Of a stretch of 64,000 bases of DNA, positions 44,293-57,777 are shown piece by piece. Numbering within the stretch: position 1 is the stretch's first letter; every line of letters starts with the position of its first letter. Origin of the DNA: Phlyctochytrium arcticum (taxonomy: Eukaryota; Chytridiomycota; Chytridiomycetes; Chytridiales; Chytridiaceae); NCBI GenBank assembly GCA_025602905.1, contig JAHLKI010000009.1, forward strand, positions 310,001 to 374,000, written 5' to 3'. A program made the position numbers and the translations under genes. The notes beneath the pieces were generated by a model. It did not search any database, was not told where the DNA came from, and was given only the letters and a program-made list of their open reading frames with translations.

Positions 44293-46816
44293 ATGGTTGC
44301 TTCCGAGTCCGACACCGGGAACGGCGGCGATACAGATCTAGATGCTGGAGGAGACATGTCGGGACCCGTTACGGATAAGCGCAAGGCTAGTACCAGTGGC
44401 GGTGGCCATGACGATGACATCAAGTGGCATAAACCAGTCCCAAATCCCCTACACCTTCCAAACGACATTTTTCGCTCGTCCGCAAACTCTGGACCCTTGC
44501 CCCTGGGATCCATCCCACCGCAGTACTCTGCGTATAGCTCACAAACTGCTTCATCACAATCTTCTCCCGTCTCGTCACCCACAACGCCCATGAGTATGAC
44601 TGGCCCTGTTTTTTCCATTGGGAACACGCCAATACATTCGATGGCCAACCACTTCAGCCCCCTCGTGGTGGATCACCACGTTGCTGGTTCGGCGCCATCA
44701 AGCGGCGTGCAGCAGGACCATGCCACTTGCCAACCAGATCAGAACCCCAACCACCCTTCGAATTCCCAGCGGATTGCTTCCAAAGACAATACTCCCCGCC
44801 TGTCTTTAAGCATAAACAATCTATGTAACAATGCCGATAGTGAACCTGGTGAGTGTTTTCTCAAATAGTTTGAAATAGGGACCGAGAATGCTGATGTTTC
44901 ATATTTCTCTAGTGGATCCTGACGTGCGAATGGCCGCGGAGGCCCTCGGTGGATTAAGTAGAGGTTAGTAGTTTTGTTTATTTGAGAATATCCCTCGTAC
45001 ATCATCTTAAGTCTTAATTTGTAGGATACGACAATGTCGCCAACCCCCAAGAGCATTTTATGCAGCGCGTCACTAATATTCCCCTCGTAAACAAATCAAT
45101 CAATCAACTCAGTACGGCCTACGAAGCAACAAAAAACGCTAGTAGAGTTGTTAAGGTAGGAGCGCTTTGCTCCGCATTGCTTGATGTCTTGATTGATAAC
45201 CTTGAAATCAGTACTCGGCAGAATCGGTAGAGACAGGGGTCAAAACAATTACCAAGCCTGTTCTCAACAAGCTTGAGCCTGCTCTTGCACCCCTGGACCG
45301 ATTTGCTTGCACGCAACTTGATAAGGTAGCGTCATTGGTTACGCATTCCGCGTGCCATGTCAGTCTAACTGATTGTGTTACGTCGATTTAGCTAGAGCGC
45401 TCTTTTCCCTCGATTATGGGAGCACCAAATAGCACTGGACCTCACAGTCCTCTGGGTCAACTTGAAGTCAACGAACAACACAATGCGCAGCGAAACGTAC
45501 AGGTCAACGGACAGGTCAACGGACAGATCAACGGCCAAATCAACGGTCATACTCGCGAGCGCTCCTTGAGTGCCTCTTCAACCTCTTCAATATCATCATT
45601 GGATCTATTGCAACCCCCGAACGTGCCCCTGATCTGTAACAATAGCGGCGCGCGAAGCCCGCAGTTTACATCGTCCAGTGAAATGGGCAGTGTACATATA
45701 CCAGGCCCGCCATTGACTTATGCATTGGCGAGCACCCCGTACACTGGTACAGTTCGCGGCGATGAAGCTTCGCTTGCTACTGCTCCGCGTATTGATCGCA
45801 AGCCGCGCAGCCGTTGGCATCAGGTGGTGGCTGGTGTCGGCGCTAATTTGAGTGGTTTGATGCTCAGTGATGAGACAATGCGCGGCCTAAAATACTGCCT
45901 TCAATGGTTACAGGTAACAATATATCCTTTGACGTGCTTGCGTACATCGCTAATCCCCGCTGCTAGTATGCGACCAACCATATTGATCGGCAGATTGCTG
46001 CTTTGCGAGAGTTTTTGGCGCGCTCCGGGCAAAACGCTGTTTCTTATGTATCTGGATTGGCAAGCGGGAGTACCAGGTAACGAAATGTATTTCTCCTCTT
46101 GTTAATGACAACCCCTAAACCCGCAATCACCTCTCTCAGCTCTTCGCAACCAACACCTCCTTTATCTCCGCAAAATGCTGGCGAAATCACAGCTGCCTCA
46201 TCCTTAGACATATTTACCCTGATCGCAAGCATCAAGCGAGAAGTTGTGGAGACACTCCGTCGGGTAGTCGACGTCATTGGACGACATGCTGCTGTGTACC
46301 TGCCTGGAGACGCGAGGAGGAATGTTCGCGGGTTTATTTTGGGACTTCCAGCGCGATGGGTCAGTACTGTTTTGCTCATATTTTGGATAATATTTTGGAT
46401 ATAAAAGACTGATTTGTGCTTTGTAGGCATCTATCGCAGGTCTGAACAAAGGGGTCACCAATGAGCACGCGCCGAACGGCGACACAGAGGCTCACAAGGT
46501 GTTAACTCTCGCAACGGAGTCTGCCAGCATGCTGCAGGGTGTACAACACATCTTTACAGAGACAGTCGAGAGTGCCGAGCGTATGGGCCGGGTTGTTGGC
46601 GGTACCACGAGCCCTACCGCCTCGCAGGATTGTTTGAGCGACACGAATCCGTCATCAGAAACTATTTTGAACGGAACATCATCAGAAGAGTCTCACGAAG
46701 GCCTCAATCGCCGGACCAAGCGTCGCCGCCAAGTGGATGAAAAGGGCAAAGGGAAAGTATCATCCGGTGACAATGATAATGACATGGACTGTTCCGAGTC
46801 AGATGGCACAATGTAG
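44293..46816 (+). CDS. OPI1: Opi1-family transcriptional repressor
   Basis: Opi1 represses phospholipid biosynthetic genes (INO1 and others) in response to phosphatidic acid at the ER. Eight exons, 44293-44848, 44913-44963, 45025-45155, 45212-45325, 45392-45913, 45967-46076, 46140-46359, 46427-46816, encode 697 residues. The first 185 residues are Ser/Pro/His-rich and disordered. The Opi1 domain starts at 'VDPDVRMAAEALGGLSRGYD' and runs through 'FMQRVTNIPLVNKSINQL', 'YEATKNASRVVKYSAESVET' and 'KLEPALAPLDRFACTQLDKL', broken by four introns. A NGQ/V-I-N mini-repeat ('VNGQVNGQINGQINGH') follows, then the second conserved block 'KPRSRWHQVVAGVGANLSGL', 'LKYCLQWLQYATNHIDRQI' and 'FILGLPARWASIAGLNKG'. 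A basic 'RRTKRRRQ' near the C-terminus could be a nuclear signal. An FFAT motif was not convincingly seen. It is followed by a flippase gene on the same strand. Confidence 0.93.
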
Positions 46817-47399
46817 TGCCTGCTGTATTATCTGGGAGCTGGCTTCTCTTTAAATGCAGTGTTCTCAGTATATAGTCCTCTCTTCTTGTTAATCAGTGAT
46901 AATTAATGTATGGCATTGCTTTCTAGTGTTGGAGGGTACATACAGTTCATAAGACTCTGTTTTACTCCTCGCATATACGTTGAGACCGCACCAGCCTCCA
47001 AAACTGTACATCGAACAACGACGGCCGCACAAACGGCTGGCGGCAAAGCTGGCTGGTTTGACATGGCTCGAACCAGCGGCGGCCGAGGCACTTCGCAATG
47101 CCTTTCGGCAAAGGATGAATTGCAGCAGGAATTGAAGCGTCTCTTGTCTCCTGAAGTCCATATAACCACCACTTCCAGCACTGGCCACCTTTGGCTCTGC
47201 ATTGCTTATCTTCAACCAGAGGTTGATGCAAAGTTTTCTACCCTTTTTTTACCGCCAACCCTTTCGACTTTGCTCAAGCCCCGTTTCTCCGAATTCTTTG
47301 CAACTGCCACAAGGCGCAACTATAGGGACTGGCCACGATACCTTCCCTTGAATCTCATTGCTGTCTTCGGATGATATACTTGCCAAGTGTTCAGCCACG
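46817..47399. other. Intergenic spacer between OPI1 and the flippase gene
   Basis: This 583-bp stretch contains a 154-codon plus-strand open frame (46910-47374) and overlapping minus-strand frames. None has a recognisable domain. It should hold the flippase promoter. Confidence 0.45.
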
Positions 47400-50300
47400 A
47401 TGATGGAAGAAATTGACTTACAGGAGCGGCAGCGCAGCTATCCTACGGGCCGCACTGACGCCAACGAGCCTGACCCAATAGCCAAACCTTCCAAGTTGGC
47501 TTCGGATCCCATGGGCACAGCTAGCAATGCTCCAGAGGAATCTAATGGTAGGGGTTGTTTCTCAGCTTTTTTGGTTACTTATCTCCGCTGGACGTTCTCG
47601 CTGATTCTGGATGACAGGAACACTCAGCCGAGCAGCAACGGCATTTGGCAACCTTATGTCGACGCTAGATCGCAGCTCATCACCGAAGAGCGACGAACGG
47701 ACAATCTATTTCAACGAGCCCTTTAAAAATGCGCAGAATAAATACATACACAATCGGATTTCGACCGCAAAGTACAATGTTGCAACCTTCCTGCCAAAGT
47801 TCTTTACCGAGCAATTCTCCCGATACGCCAATGTGTTTTTCCTGTTTACGGGTATCATCCAAGTACTGTGAAATCGTTCTGTGCAGCATGCCCATGTACT
47901 GATTCAATCACGCAGCAAATTCCCGGAATTTCCCCCACATCTCGCTATGGAACTCTCATTCCTCTCGCCATCGTCTTATTTGCTTCGGCCGTGAAAGAGT
48001 TTGTTGAAGATACCAAGCGTCATCGACAGGACGCGGAATTGAACGCTCGCAATGTGAAATGTTTGAATACTAGTGGCGAATTTAGCATGAAGAAATGGCG
48101 GGCGGTCCAAGTAGGCGACATTCTCCGCATCGAGAACAGCGAGTTCTTCCCCGCCGATCTTATTCTGCTCAGTTCCAGTGAGCCAGATGCGCTTTGCTAC
48201 ATTGAGACAAGTAATTTAGACGGCGAAACGAATTTAAAGATCCGTCAAGGTCTGCCTGAAACAGCAGATACGCTTACTCCTGAGGCAGTCTCTCGCTTGC
48301 GTGGTCACATTGTCTCTGAACAGCCAAATAACAGTCTGTATACCTATGAGGGAGGCTTGCGATTGGAGAACAGCAAGAGCGTGCCAATTGATCCCCAACA
48401 ACTTCTCTTACGTGGCGCACAATTGCGCAACACGCGATGGGTGTACGCAATTGTAGTATTTACCGGCCATGAGACAAAGCTGATGAGGAATGCAACTGCT
48501 GCTCCCATTAAGCGGACGAAAGTAGAGCGAATGGTGAACACGCAGATTATCTTTCTGTTCCTAACTCTTTTGGGGATGGCTGTTCTCTGTTCCCTTGGTG
48601 CTCTTGTTCGTCAGGTATGTTTCGGTCAATGCTTACCTTGAGAGTGTGCTGACGATAGAAGTTTACAGTTGTCAAATCCATTCGAGAAGAATTTCCTCCT
48701 GGACACGGGTAATCCGTGGAAAATGTTCCCCGTCAACATTCTTACATATATCATTTTGTTTAATAACTTGATTCCACTGAGGTATGTTGAACATACTTCC
48801 TAAATGTCTTGTTTAGTAACGAAATCCCGTGTGTGCAGTTTGATTGTGACAATGGAGGCCGTCAAGTTTGTGCTAGGCGGGCTTATCAACTCAGATCTCG
48901 ATATGTATCATGAGGAGAGCGACACCCATGCAGTGGCAAGAACGAGTTCCCTGGTCGAGGAACTAGGCCAGATTGATTACATATTTTCGGACAAAACTGG
49001 CACTTTGACACGAAATATCATGGAGTTTAAGATGGCCAGCATCGGCGGTGTGGGTTATGCAGACGTGGTCACGGATGATAAGCGGGTACGAGTAGATGAG
49101 AAGGGAAATGAAGTGGTACGTTTTTGTCTTCCCATGCGATGATCACACTCTAATTTTTAATGGTGACGTGCAGGGCTATTACGACTTTAAGCAGCTTATT
49201 GAGCACAAAAAGACGCATAGTAACGGGTTACTTATTCGAGAATTTGTGACTCTGCTGGCTGTCTGTCACACTGTCATTCCCGAAACTGATGAAGACGATC
49301 CATCCAATATCATTTACCAGGCGTCATCTCCGGATGAGGCTGCTTTGGTTAAAGGTGCACAAGAACTGGGTGCTCTCTTTCATGTGAGTGTTTTTGTCCT
49401 GCTGGTCCGGTTGGTTGAAACTAAAAGTTATCATTGTCCGCAGACGCGACGTCCCAAATCAGTCACAATAAGTGTGGAAGGCAAAGATTATACCTATGAC
49501 GTGCTTTCCGTGAACGAATTCAACTCCACCCGAAAGCGAATGAGTGTACTCGTTCGCACCCCCGAAGGGCAGATCAAGATGTACATAAAAGGAGCTGACA
49601 CGGTGATTTTGGAGCGGCTACAGAAGGAAGGGAATGCACATGTCGATTCTACGTGTGCTCATCTAGAGGTATATTTCGGAGGGATTTTTTTGCGAAGTAT
49701 TAGAACAGAATTTTAACCTCTTTTAATAGGAATATGCTACGGAGGGACTGCGCACATTGTGTATAGCATATCGAGATATCTCTGACAAAGAGTACCATGC
49801 TTGGGCAGCAAGCTATGAAAAGGCCGCAAATACCATCAATAACCGCCAAGATGAACTTGACAGGGTAGCGGAAGAGATTGAGAAGGACCTCATACTTCTG
49901 GGCGCAACAGCAATCGAGGATAAGTTGCAAGAAGGCGTCCCAGATACCATTCATACACTTGCCCAGGCTGGGATCAAGATCTGGGTACTGACAGGCGACA
50001 GACAGGAAACGGCTATCAACATTGGATATTCCTGTAAATTGCTCACGGTCGAGACTAGTCTCATTGTGTGTAACGAGTCAACGCATGTCGAAACTAAAGA
50101 GTTCCTGGAAAAACGGCTATTGGCCGTGAAGGGCGGGCTGGGAATGGGATCACCACAGCGGCGGCTTGGGTTTTTTGACAAATTGTTACGCAAGAAGGAG
50201 CGTCGTTTTGATAAGGATGCTGAAGTGGATTTGGAGCCTCTCGCATTAATCATTGATGGCCGAACTTTGGATTTCGCTTTAGAAGACGACATCAAGCTTG

Positions 50301-51730
50301 TATTCTTGGAGCTTGCTACCCTGTGTAAAGCCGTTGTCTGCTGCCGAGTATCACCACTGCAGAAAGCTCTAGTGGTTAGATTAGTACGCAAAAACGTGGC
50401 GGAGAGTGTAACCTTGGCTATCGGGGATGGTGCTAATGATGTGGGCATGATCCAAGCTGCTCACGTGGGGATTGGAATTTCGGGTCAGGAAGGACTGCAA
50501 GCTGCTCGATCAGCCGATTTCGCCATCGCTCAATTTAGATATCTGCGCAAACTCCTACTAATCCACGGAGGTTGGGCGTATGCGCGTATGAGCAAACTGA
50601 TTCTCTACTCGTTCTACAAGAACATTACTCTCTACCTCATTCAATTATGGTTTGCCATCGATAACGGTTTTTCAGGGCAGGTACGTGATATCCGTATGCG
50701 GCTAATTTGTTGTATGTTCGATCGAACTCATCCAATTCCATTTCATAGACACTTTTTGAAACTTGGTCATCCGTATCGTCATACAATGTGCTTTGGGCAG
50801 TGGCGCAACCCATCGCCATAGGAATATTCGACCAATATGTGTCTGCCCGAATGCTGGACCGCTACCCTCAGATGTATACATTGGGCCAACGTGCAGTGTT
50901 CTACAACAACAAAGTATTCTTTTCATGGCTGGTCAATTCCTTTTTCCATTCCGCCGTCATCTACTACCTATGGAGGACACTAGTTTGGGGCAGCGGCGGT
51001 GCCATCGCATCCGATGGACGGGTAGCTGACAACTGGGTTATCGGACAAATGGTATATGCCACTGATCTGGTGGTTATTGGTTGGAAGGCCGCCTTGATTG
51101 TAGACATATGGGTGAAGTTTACTTGGTTTGCCATTCTTGGAAGCTTTTTACTGTTTTTGGTCCTATTCCCCATTGTAAGTGGGCTTCCATTGGTTTGACC
51201 ATGTATATATCACTAACGTCTACGATCTTTAGTATGCTATTGTCGGATCCCTTTTAAATATCTCCCCTGAGCTGTTCGGGGTCAATCAACCCATATTCAC
51301 AAATGCGGTGTTCTGGCTCGGACTACTACTGTTCCCAGTAATAGCGAACATGCGAGATTTTGTCTGGAAATAGTAAGTATCCGTGCGATATTTGGGCTCC
51401 CATTATGATTTCGCAAATGCTTATTGAATTTTCGTCACTTTTCAGCGCAAAACGAACATATTACCCCAAATCATATCATATTATCCAGGAAGTGCAAAAG
51501 TACAACATTCCTGATTATCGCCCCCGAATGGAATGGTTTCGCAAGGCTGTACATAATTTCCGTATGATCCAGCGGTTGAAAAGGCAGCGGGGATTCGCCT
51601 TTTCACAAAACGACAGCGGCCAAGCTGGACTTATCCGCGCATACGATACAACAAGGTTGGTTCAGCTACTTTTTGTATGTATATCGCGGCGTAATAACGG
51701 GTCTTGTCTAGGCGGAAGCCAAGAGGATAA
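47400..51730 (+). CDS. DRS2: P4-type ATPase, phospholipid flippase (DRS2/ATP8A-like)
   Basis: P4-ATPases flip aminophospholipids from the exoplasmic to the cytosolic leaflet, in the Golgi or plasma membrane, usually with a CDC50 partner. Twelve exons: 47400-47547, 47618-47862, 47916-48614, 48669-48781, 48839-49115, 49174-49383, 49444-49668, 49730-50680, 50749-51174, 51233-51372, 51446-51655, 51712-51730; 1,220 residues. Landmarks: '[20 protein letters not shown]'; TM1-2 with '[20 protein letters not shown]'; A-domain '[20 protein letters not shown]' (DGET); TM4 '[16 protein letters not shown]' with a PLSL core; phosphorylation motif '[12 protein letters not shown]' (Asp about 453); '[16 protein letters not shown]'; '[17 protein letters not shown]'; and '[17 protein letters not shown]'. 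The C-terminal cytoplasmic tail ('[19 protein letters not shown]') is short. Assignment to the Drs2 branch rather than Dnf rests on the QQIPGISPT motif. Confidence 0.95.
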
Positions 51731-51970
51731 TGTCTTTCTTTTCGATCCATCTGTCGCGCATTCTTTTATCAAAGATATCTTACATCTTCAGAATTCCTGG
51801 CCTTTGCCCATTTTACACCCCGTTATCGTCCTTATTTGTAGAAAATGTTAATAGACTAATGCTGAACCGTGGACGAAAAATTTCTGAGTCGCCATTGTTT
51901 ATCATCCGTAGAAATACTATTCGCTCAAAAGTAAATACACAAGTGTCTCTGTAACAAAACTTGACCAAAA
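51731..51970. other. Convergent 3' spacer
   Basis: A 240-bp AT-rich spacer lies between the 3' ends of the flippase and dehydratase genes. Nothing is recognised. Confidence 0.5.
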
Positions 51971-53327
<1,357 letters not shown>

Positions 53328-56300
53328 GGCGACAACTTGAGCTGTTGATTCTGACGCGAGGAAGTGTAATGCGCACTCTTTAGACTCGGCAAGGAGCTGC
53401 TGCGCACGGGATAGGTACACTTGAAACGGTGGTTGAAAGGTAAAGACTGGTGAAAGAGAAAAATACACGGCTAGCTGGCAGCACACGCGAGGAGGAATAC
53501 AGATCTGAGGAGATCTGCTGGAGAGAGTGTGATGCGATGGGAGGATTGAAGTTGAGCACAGATCGCGGTTGGCCGTTTCTCTGCGCGCTCGCCGCTTGGG
53601 CGGCTAAGCCGCTTGGCGTGCTCGCTTTGCACAGCCACTCCAGGCTGCCTCGGCCCTGGGAAGTTTTCGAAGGCAGTGTGGAATGTGCTGTTGTTGTCAA
53701 CTCGTTGAAGAATGGCTCCAGCCTCTGCAATTTCCTTCTCTGGCTGATATATTTGTTCTCGAGGAACCGGAGTTATTGTTTTGTTACGCATCAAGTCCAA
53801 GATGCGGCCAACAAGAGAGTACCGTATGTCAAGCAAAACAAAAGTTAAATCCTTGTCGATTCTGTGAGACAAATGTTACGAAATAGCAAGAACCAAGCGA
53901 CACCAACTGGCTCCAACGATATCTCTCTGGCACCCAAAAAATGCAACAAATTTTTGTCCATCTGAGAGTTCGATCAGGGAAATCATTGGTTGTGGGGTGA
54001 GAAAAGCCTTCACTGTGATTTAGCAAAATATCCAGATGACACTCTTACTGAACTTCATCAGCTTTGATGAGTGTACATGGCCAATTAACACCTGGATGTC
54101 ATTGCTCTGGGGAATAGGTGGTGTGTACTGGGCACTGGGTTGATGTGAAAAGCGCTTCACGGTTTGTAGTATGATACAGCTTTTGGTTGGGGTGGGTCCT
54201 TGAATTTTACTGCCCATGGCCCCATGATTTGATAGAAATGAAGATGCTTGCCACTACCTTCTTATTTCCACAATTGTTCCACAATTCAATCAGTGTCCAC
54301 AATTGTCTCCTCGAGATCTCTACTCGAGTATTAGGATAGGATTGAATCTGGGATTGAATATGTTGCGTCCTGCCACAGTTTTCATTTACCAAATTTGTGG
54401 AAGACTCCGTCAAAAAAAACATAACCATATAATTAGGGCCTGCACCTATGGTGCTGCCGGCCCCTCAGGATATGAGTGGAGCAGAGCTGTGAACATATGG
54501 TTCAAATAGGAAGAGAAACATTGCAGAACAGTGGGAAAAAAATGGCGGCCAATACAGATGTTCTTTTAAAAACATTTGGCTGGAGCACTGCATTATGTTG
54601 CATTCATGCATCCATAGCCCATCATGTCCCAAGTCAAGGTTTACAGAATTTGAAATTGACTATGCAAGGCCAACAACTGGTGGATTGAAACGCATATGCA
54701 CCAATCTACATGGCGACATGAATGTCCCACCCCACTGTTTAGTGTCATCAGTGGTTTTTTGATAGGAGCTACCTGCATAACCAGTAAGCAGTGGTCAAGA
54801 TTAGGTGTGCTCGTCTTTCAGTGCCTATCTCAGGATGAGCACAACACTGTAAATTTTTTCCATGCGTGTTTAATGTGATTTTTAGAGCTCAGAGCATACC
54901 CTGCCCACGAAGCTTATTTTTTGTGTGATGACTGCATGCACTACAACCAGGATTTAGCAAACTGGAGCTGCTGGGCATCAGATAAACTGCACATCTCACT
55001 AACTAGGGAGGGGTCAGACTACCCGTACTGGCTGAATAATGAAAAGTCTTTCTAAACCATCCTCTTATTTGCCCAACAACTCTTATGAAGGGGGGAAAAA
55101 CCGAGACAGGCAGTGGGGCAGGTCCCAGAGGTCATTGTCATTGGTGGAAATGCCATGCAATTGAAGACCTGTTGTTTGGGTAACTCTCCTCTTTGAGTAG
55201 CAGGGACAGAAGATTTCAAAAGTGAAGGACGACAATGGAATATTATTGTATACAGGGTACTGCTCCCTTTTTATACTAAAACTAGGCTACCTTTCCCCCA
55301 GGTTCCTCCCACTCACAACTACCTATGTTTCCTGACCTCGGCCGGACTTCGGCCTTGCTGCCTAATTGCTCTTGCGCCATTCTTGCGTCTTTTTGGGCCC
55401 GCTCATTGCACCATTTGGACGTGGCCACTCTTGATTGGTTGCTTTGCTGCTTTTCCTTGTCAGGGATTCTTGGTGCGCCTTTGTGGTGACCTGTGTGTGG
55501 GTGCATGGTGCCGGTGCTCTTGCGCCTTTGGGCGTTCTTACTTCTTTCCGTGTAATATCATGGATATGGTGTACGTGGGAATGTTGGGGATTGTGGACAG
55601 TGTCGCGTCGTGTCGATGAGTCAAGGTCATGTGACTGTTGGTTGGTGAAAGTCGGAGTTCAAACTACTACTGGGACAGGGGAGAATCTCGCGAGTAAAAC
55701 TAGCAGGATTGCTTAAACATGTATATACAGAAATGTTGCTGAGGGCCAGGGCAATCCACTGGAAGTACTGACAGACTCAATCTGTCATACTCATGCACCA
55801 AACGTTAGGATAAAATGTAATGGTTGGCTAATAAAACAGTTCACTGTCTCTCATTTTGTGTTTGAGGAATCATTGCACACTTTATTCACATGCTTTCAAG
55901 TAGGGGCCCTACTTAGCATGTTATACTTTTTTCTTGTTTCACTTGCAAACAAAGTGAGCTCTCTCAGTCTACGCAGGTTAATGACTGCATTTTCTCGTGA
56001 CCAAATTTGAAGATCAAAAAATCTGATTGGCTGGAATTTACGCACTGTCACTGCGCCACGTCCTGAATAGCCTTTATTCGCCTTCACACGGCGGCCTACC
56101 ACGCGTGTTCCCTAGTAAGAATTCAATCCTCTCTGGTTGTCTACATGGCCTGTCCTTTGCCTCACGGTCTACCTTTTTTTTCTGGAATACAGCTTGTTTA
56201 TGGCTGTGATACCACTGTTTTCTTTGAAGTGTCACAGAATACCCGTGCCCGCCACCTGGCCCACCACGCGAAGCATGGCAAGCACCCATTTTTATAAATT

Positions 56301-56464
56301 CCAAGCAGCTCAACAAGCATGGAACCCTAGCTCCTTGTACTTTAGAAATTGGGCCTGTCAGGTTAATTCTGGCTGCACAAAAACTTCCTCCTGTATTATA
56401 TTATTTATTTATGGCATCAATCGCCATTGGGTTTCATGAAGTCTTACAATGTGAAGGAGAGAGT
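53328..56464. other. Long stretch without recognisable genes
   Basis: About 3.1 kb. The first 0.55 kb is the flank of the dehydratase gene and holds a GC-rich hairpin cluster (53571-53665) and a 133-codon minus-strand frame (53471-53872) of unknown nature. From 53.9 to 56.4 kb only short, motif-free frames occur on both strands. A stretch at about 54880-55055 stays open on the plus strand for roughly 58 codons with several Cys and Trp, which might be a transposon relic. I cannot support any gene. Confidence 0.45.
53571..53665. repeat. GC-rich hairpin cluster upstream of the dehydratase gene
   Basis: Adjacent short inverted repeats: gccgc-ttg-ggcggc near 53592, 'ggctaagcc' near 53603, and 'gtgctcgctttgcac' near 53617. 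Composition and style resemble the hairpin cluster in the Zn2Cys6 intron at 18155-18360, including the shared 'gctcgctttgc'-like core. Confidence 0.6.
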
Positions 56465-56514
56465 GTTATAGTGCAGAACCTATAGTGGTACCACTATAGA
56501 TTCTGCACTATAAC
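56465..56514. repeat. 50-bp near-perfect palindrome
   Basis: Twenty-five-base arms centred on ggtacc pair at every position but one (C opposite A at 56479 and 56500). The left arm begins 'gttatagtgcagaac' and the right arm ends 'ttctgcactataac'. The arm contains a copy of the 12-mer aacctatagtgg that recurs downstream. Confidence 0.95.
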
Positions 56515-56545
56515 AGACCCAGTAGTGGAATGCTTGCTATTCGAG

Positions 56546-56629
56546 AACCAATAGTGGAAGGTCGCTTTTCAGTAACCAATAGTGGACGGCGCAAGAACCA
56601 ATAGTGTGAGATCGAAGAACCAATAGTGG
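56546..56629 (+). repeat. Iterated 12-mer AACCAATAGTGG array
   Basis: Copies at 56546-56557, 56574-56585, 56596-56607 (last base t) and 56618-56629, spaced 22 to 28 bp, plus a variant (aacctatagtgg) at 56477-56488 in the palindrome arm. Phasing near two to three helical turns suits a protein-binding array such as a transposase or replication-initiator site; that role is inference. Confidence 0.85.
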
Positions 56630-56791
56630 ACGGCGCAAGCGGCACCCGTACTCAAATCTATCGATAGGATGGGAGCCTGCATTCACATCTATCGGTAGTA
56701 TTCTCGCTTGCTGTATTCTCGCTTGCGGTATTGTTACATAGTCATACTACTCAAAAACTATGGATAGGATTGCTATGAATTGGCCTGTCAT

Positions 56792-57023
56792 TACTATCGA
56801 TTCTATTGTCTTGTATTAGCTTCTCGTATGGATCGTGAAGACGCCCAGTACGTCTCCAAGCTTACTTGTAATAGTCTCATAAAGTGTCGACCGTTTTACT
56901 CTGATTGTACTATTGATTCTATTGTCTCGTATTAGCTTCTCCTATGCGTCGTGAATACCACAGTACGTCTCCAAACTTACTCGAAATACTCTAATAAAGT
57001 GTCGACTGTTTTACTCATGTAGC
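56792..57023. repeat. Two tandem copies of a 116-bp unit
   Basis: Diverged copies start at about 56792 and 56908. Shared blocks include 'gattctattgtc', 'gtattagcttctc', 'agtacgtctccaa' and 'aaagtgtcgac'. There is no coding capacity. Confidence 0.8.
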
Positions 57024-57279
57024 CATTGTCGTACTGCGCAAAAAAAATGGTCACGTGATACGTGGTGGTCAAACCAAACCACCACCAACATTCTCTCACT
57101 CCTTACACCATCTACCAACATTCTTTCACTTGACTGTCACATATCAGACTCACCTATCGATTACTACTATGTCTCTTAGTCCTCCTCTCTCCAATTCGAG
57201 TGGGAAAACTCTGCCCCAAACTCTGCCCCAAGGAGTCGCTTCCCTGATCGAATTTTTCACATTGGGGCAGAGTTGACAT

Positions 57280-57579
57280 CAACTTTGCCCTAACTTTGCC
57301 CCAAGCTAATTCGTGCAGGGAAGCAAATTGCACTTCTTGAAACGAGTGGGGAAGAGTGTTTCTTTTCTTTGGGGCAGAGTTGAAGCTATTTTTTAAATAA
57401 TCTCATTTTTTTTTGTAGGTGGTCAGCTCGCCACCACCTCAGACTACAAGAATCCTCATCACACAAAAATACAGCTCAACTCTGCCCCAGACCTCATCAA
57501 TGCCTTTCCCCACTCGCCTATAAAACCGCCATTTGCTTCCCTGCACGAAAAACCTTGGGGCAAAGTTAGGGCAAAGTTG
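57280..57579. repeat. Long inverted repeat with GGGGCAGAGTTG motifs
   Basis: An imperfect inverted repeat with arms of about 108 bp (57280-57388 and 57472-57579) and an 83-bp spacer. The arm begins 'caactttgccctaactttg' and contains 'cgtgcagggaagcaaa' and 'gagtgggga'. The motif aactctgcccc or its inverse recurs about eight times from 57205 to 57650, inside and outside the arms. The region just upstream (57061-57430) has repeated gtggtgg/ccaccacc blocks. Confidence 0.85.
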
Positions 57580-57777
57580 GATCTTGAAAATCACCATGTT
57601 CCATCCCCACGCGAAATATTGGGATCGACTTTTAATCACAACTCTGCCCCAAACCTCCTTACTCTACTCTCTATGATTCGGCAATTGATTCGCCCCTCTA
57701 TTGTGTAATCTACAAAGTGCGTCTGATGTGAAATAATCAAGATCTACTAGTTTTTTTAGTATTCAAGTGTTACAAAG

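Noticed and set aside
46910..47374. 154-codon plus-strand frame between OPI1 and the flippase
   Set aside because: No recognisable domain, no splice context, and overlapping frames on the other strand; chance is sufficient.
53471..53872. 133-codon minus-strand frame upstream of the dehydratase
   Set aside because: The first part looks protein-like, but no splice junction joins it to the dehydratase in frame, and the rest runs through the hairpin cluster.
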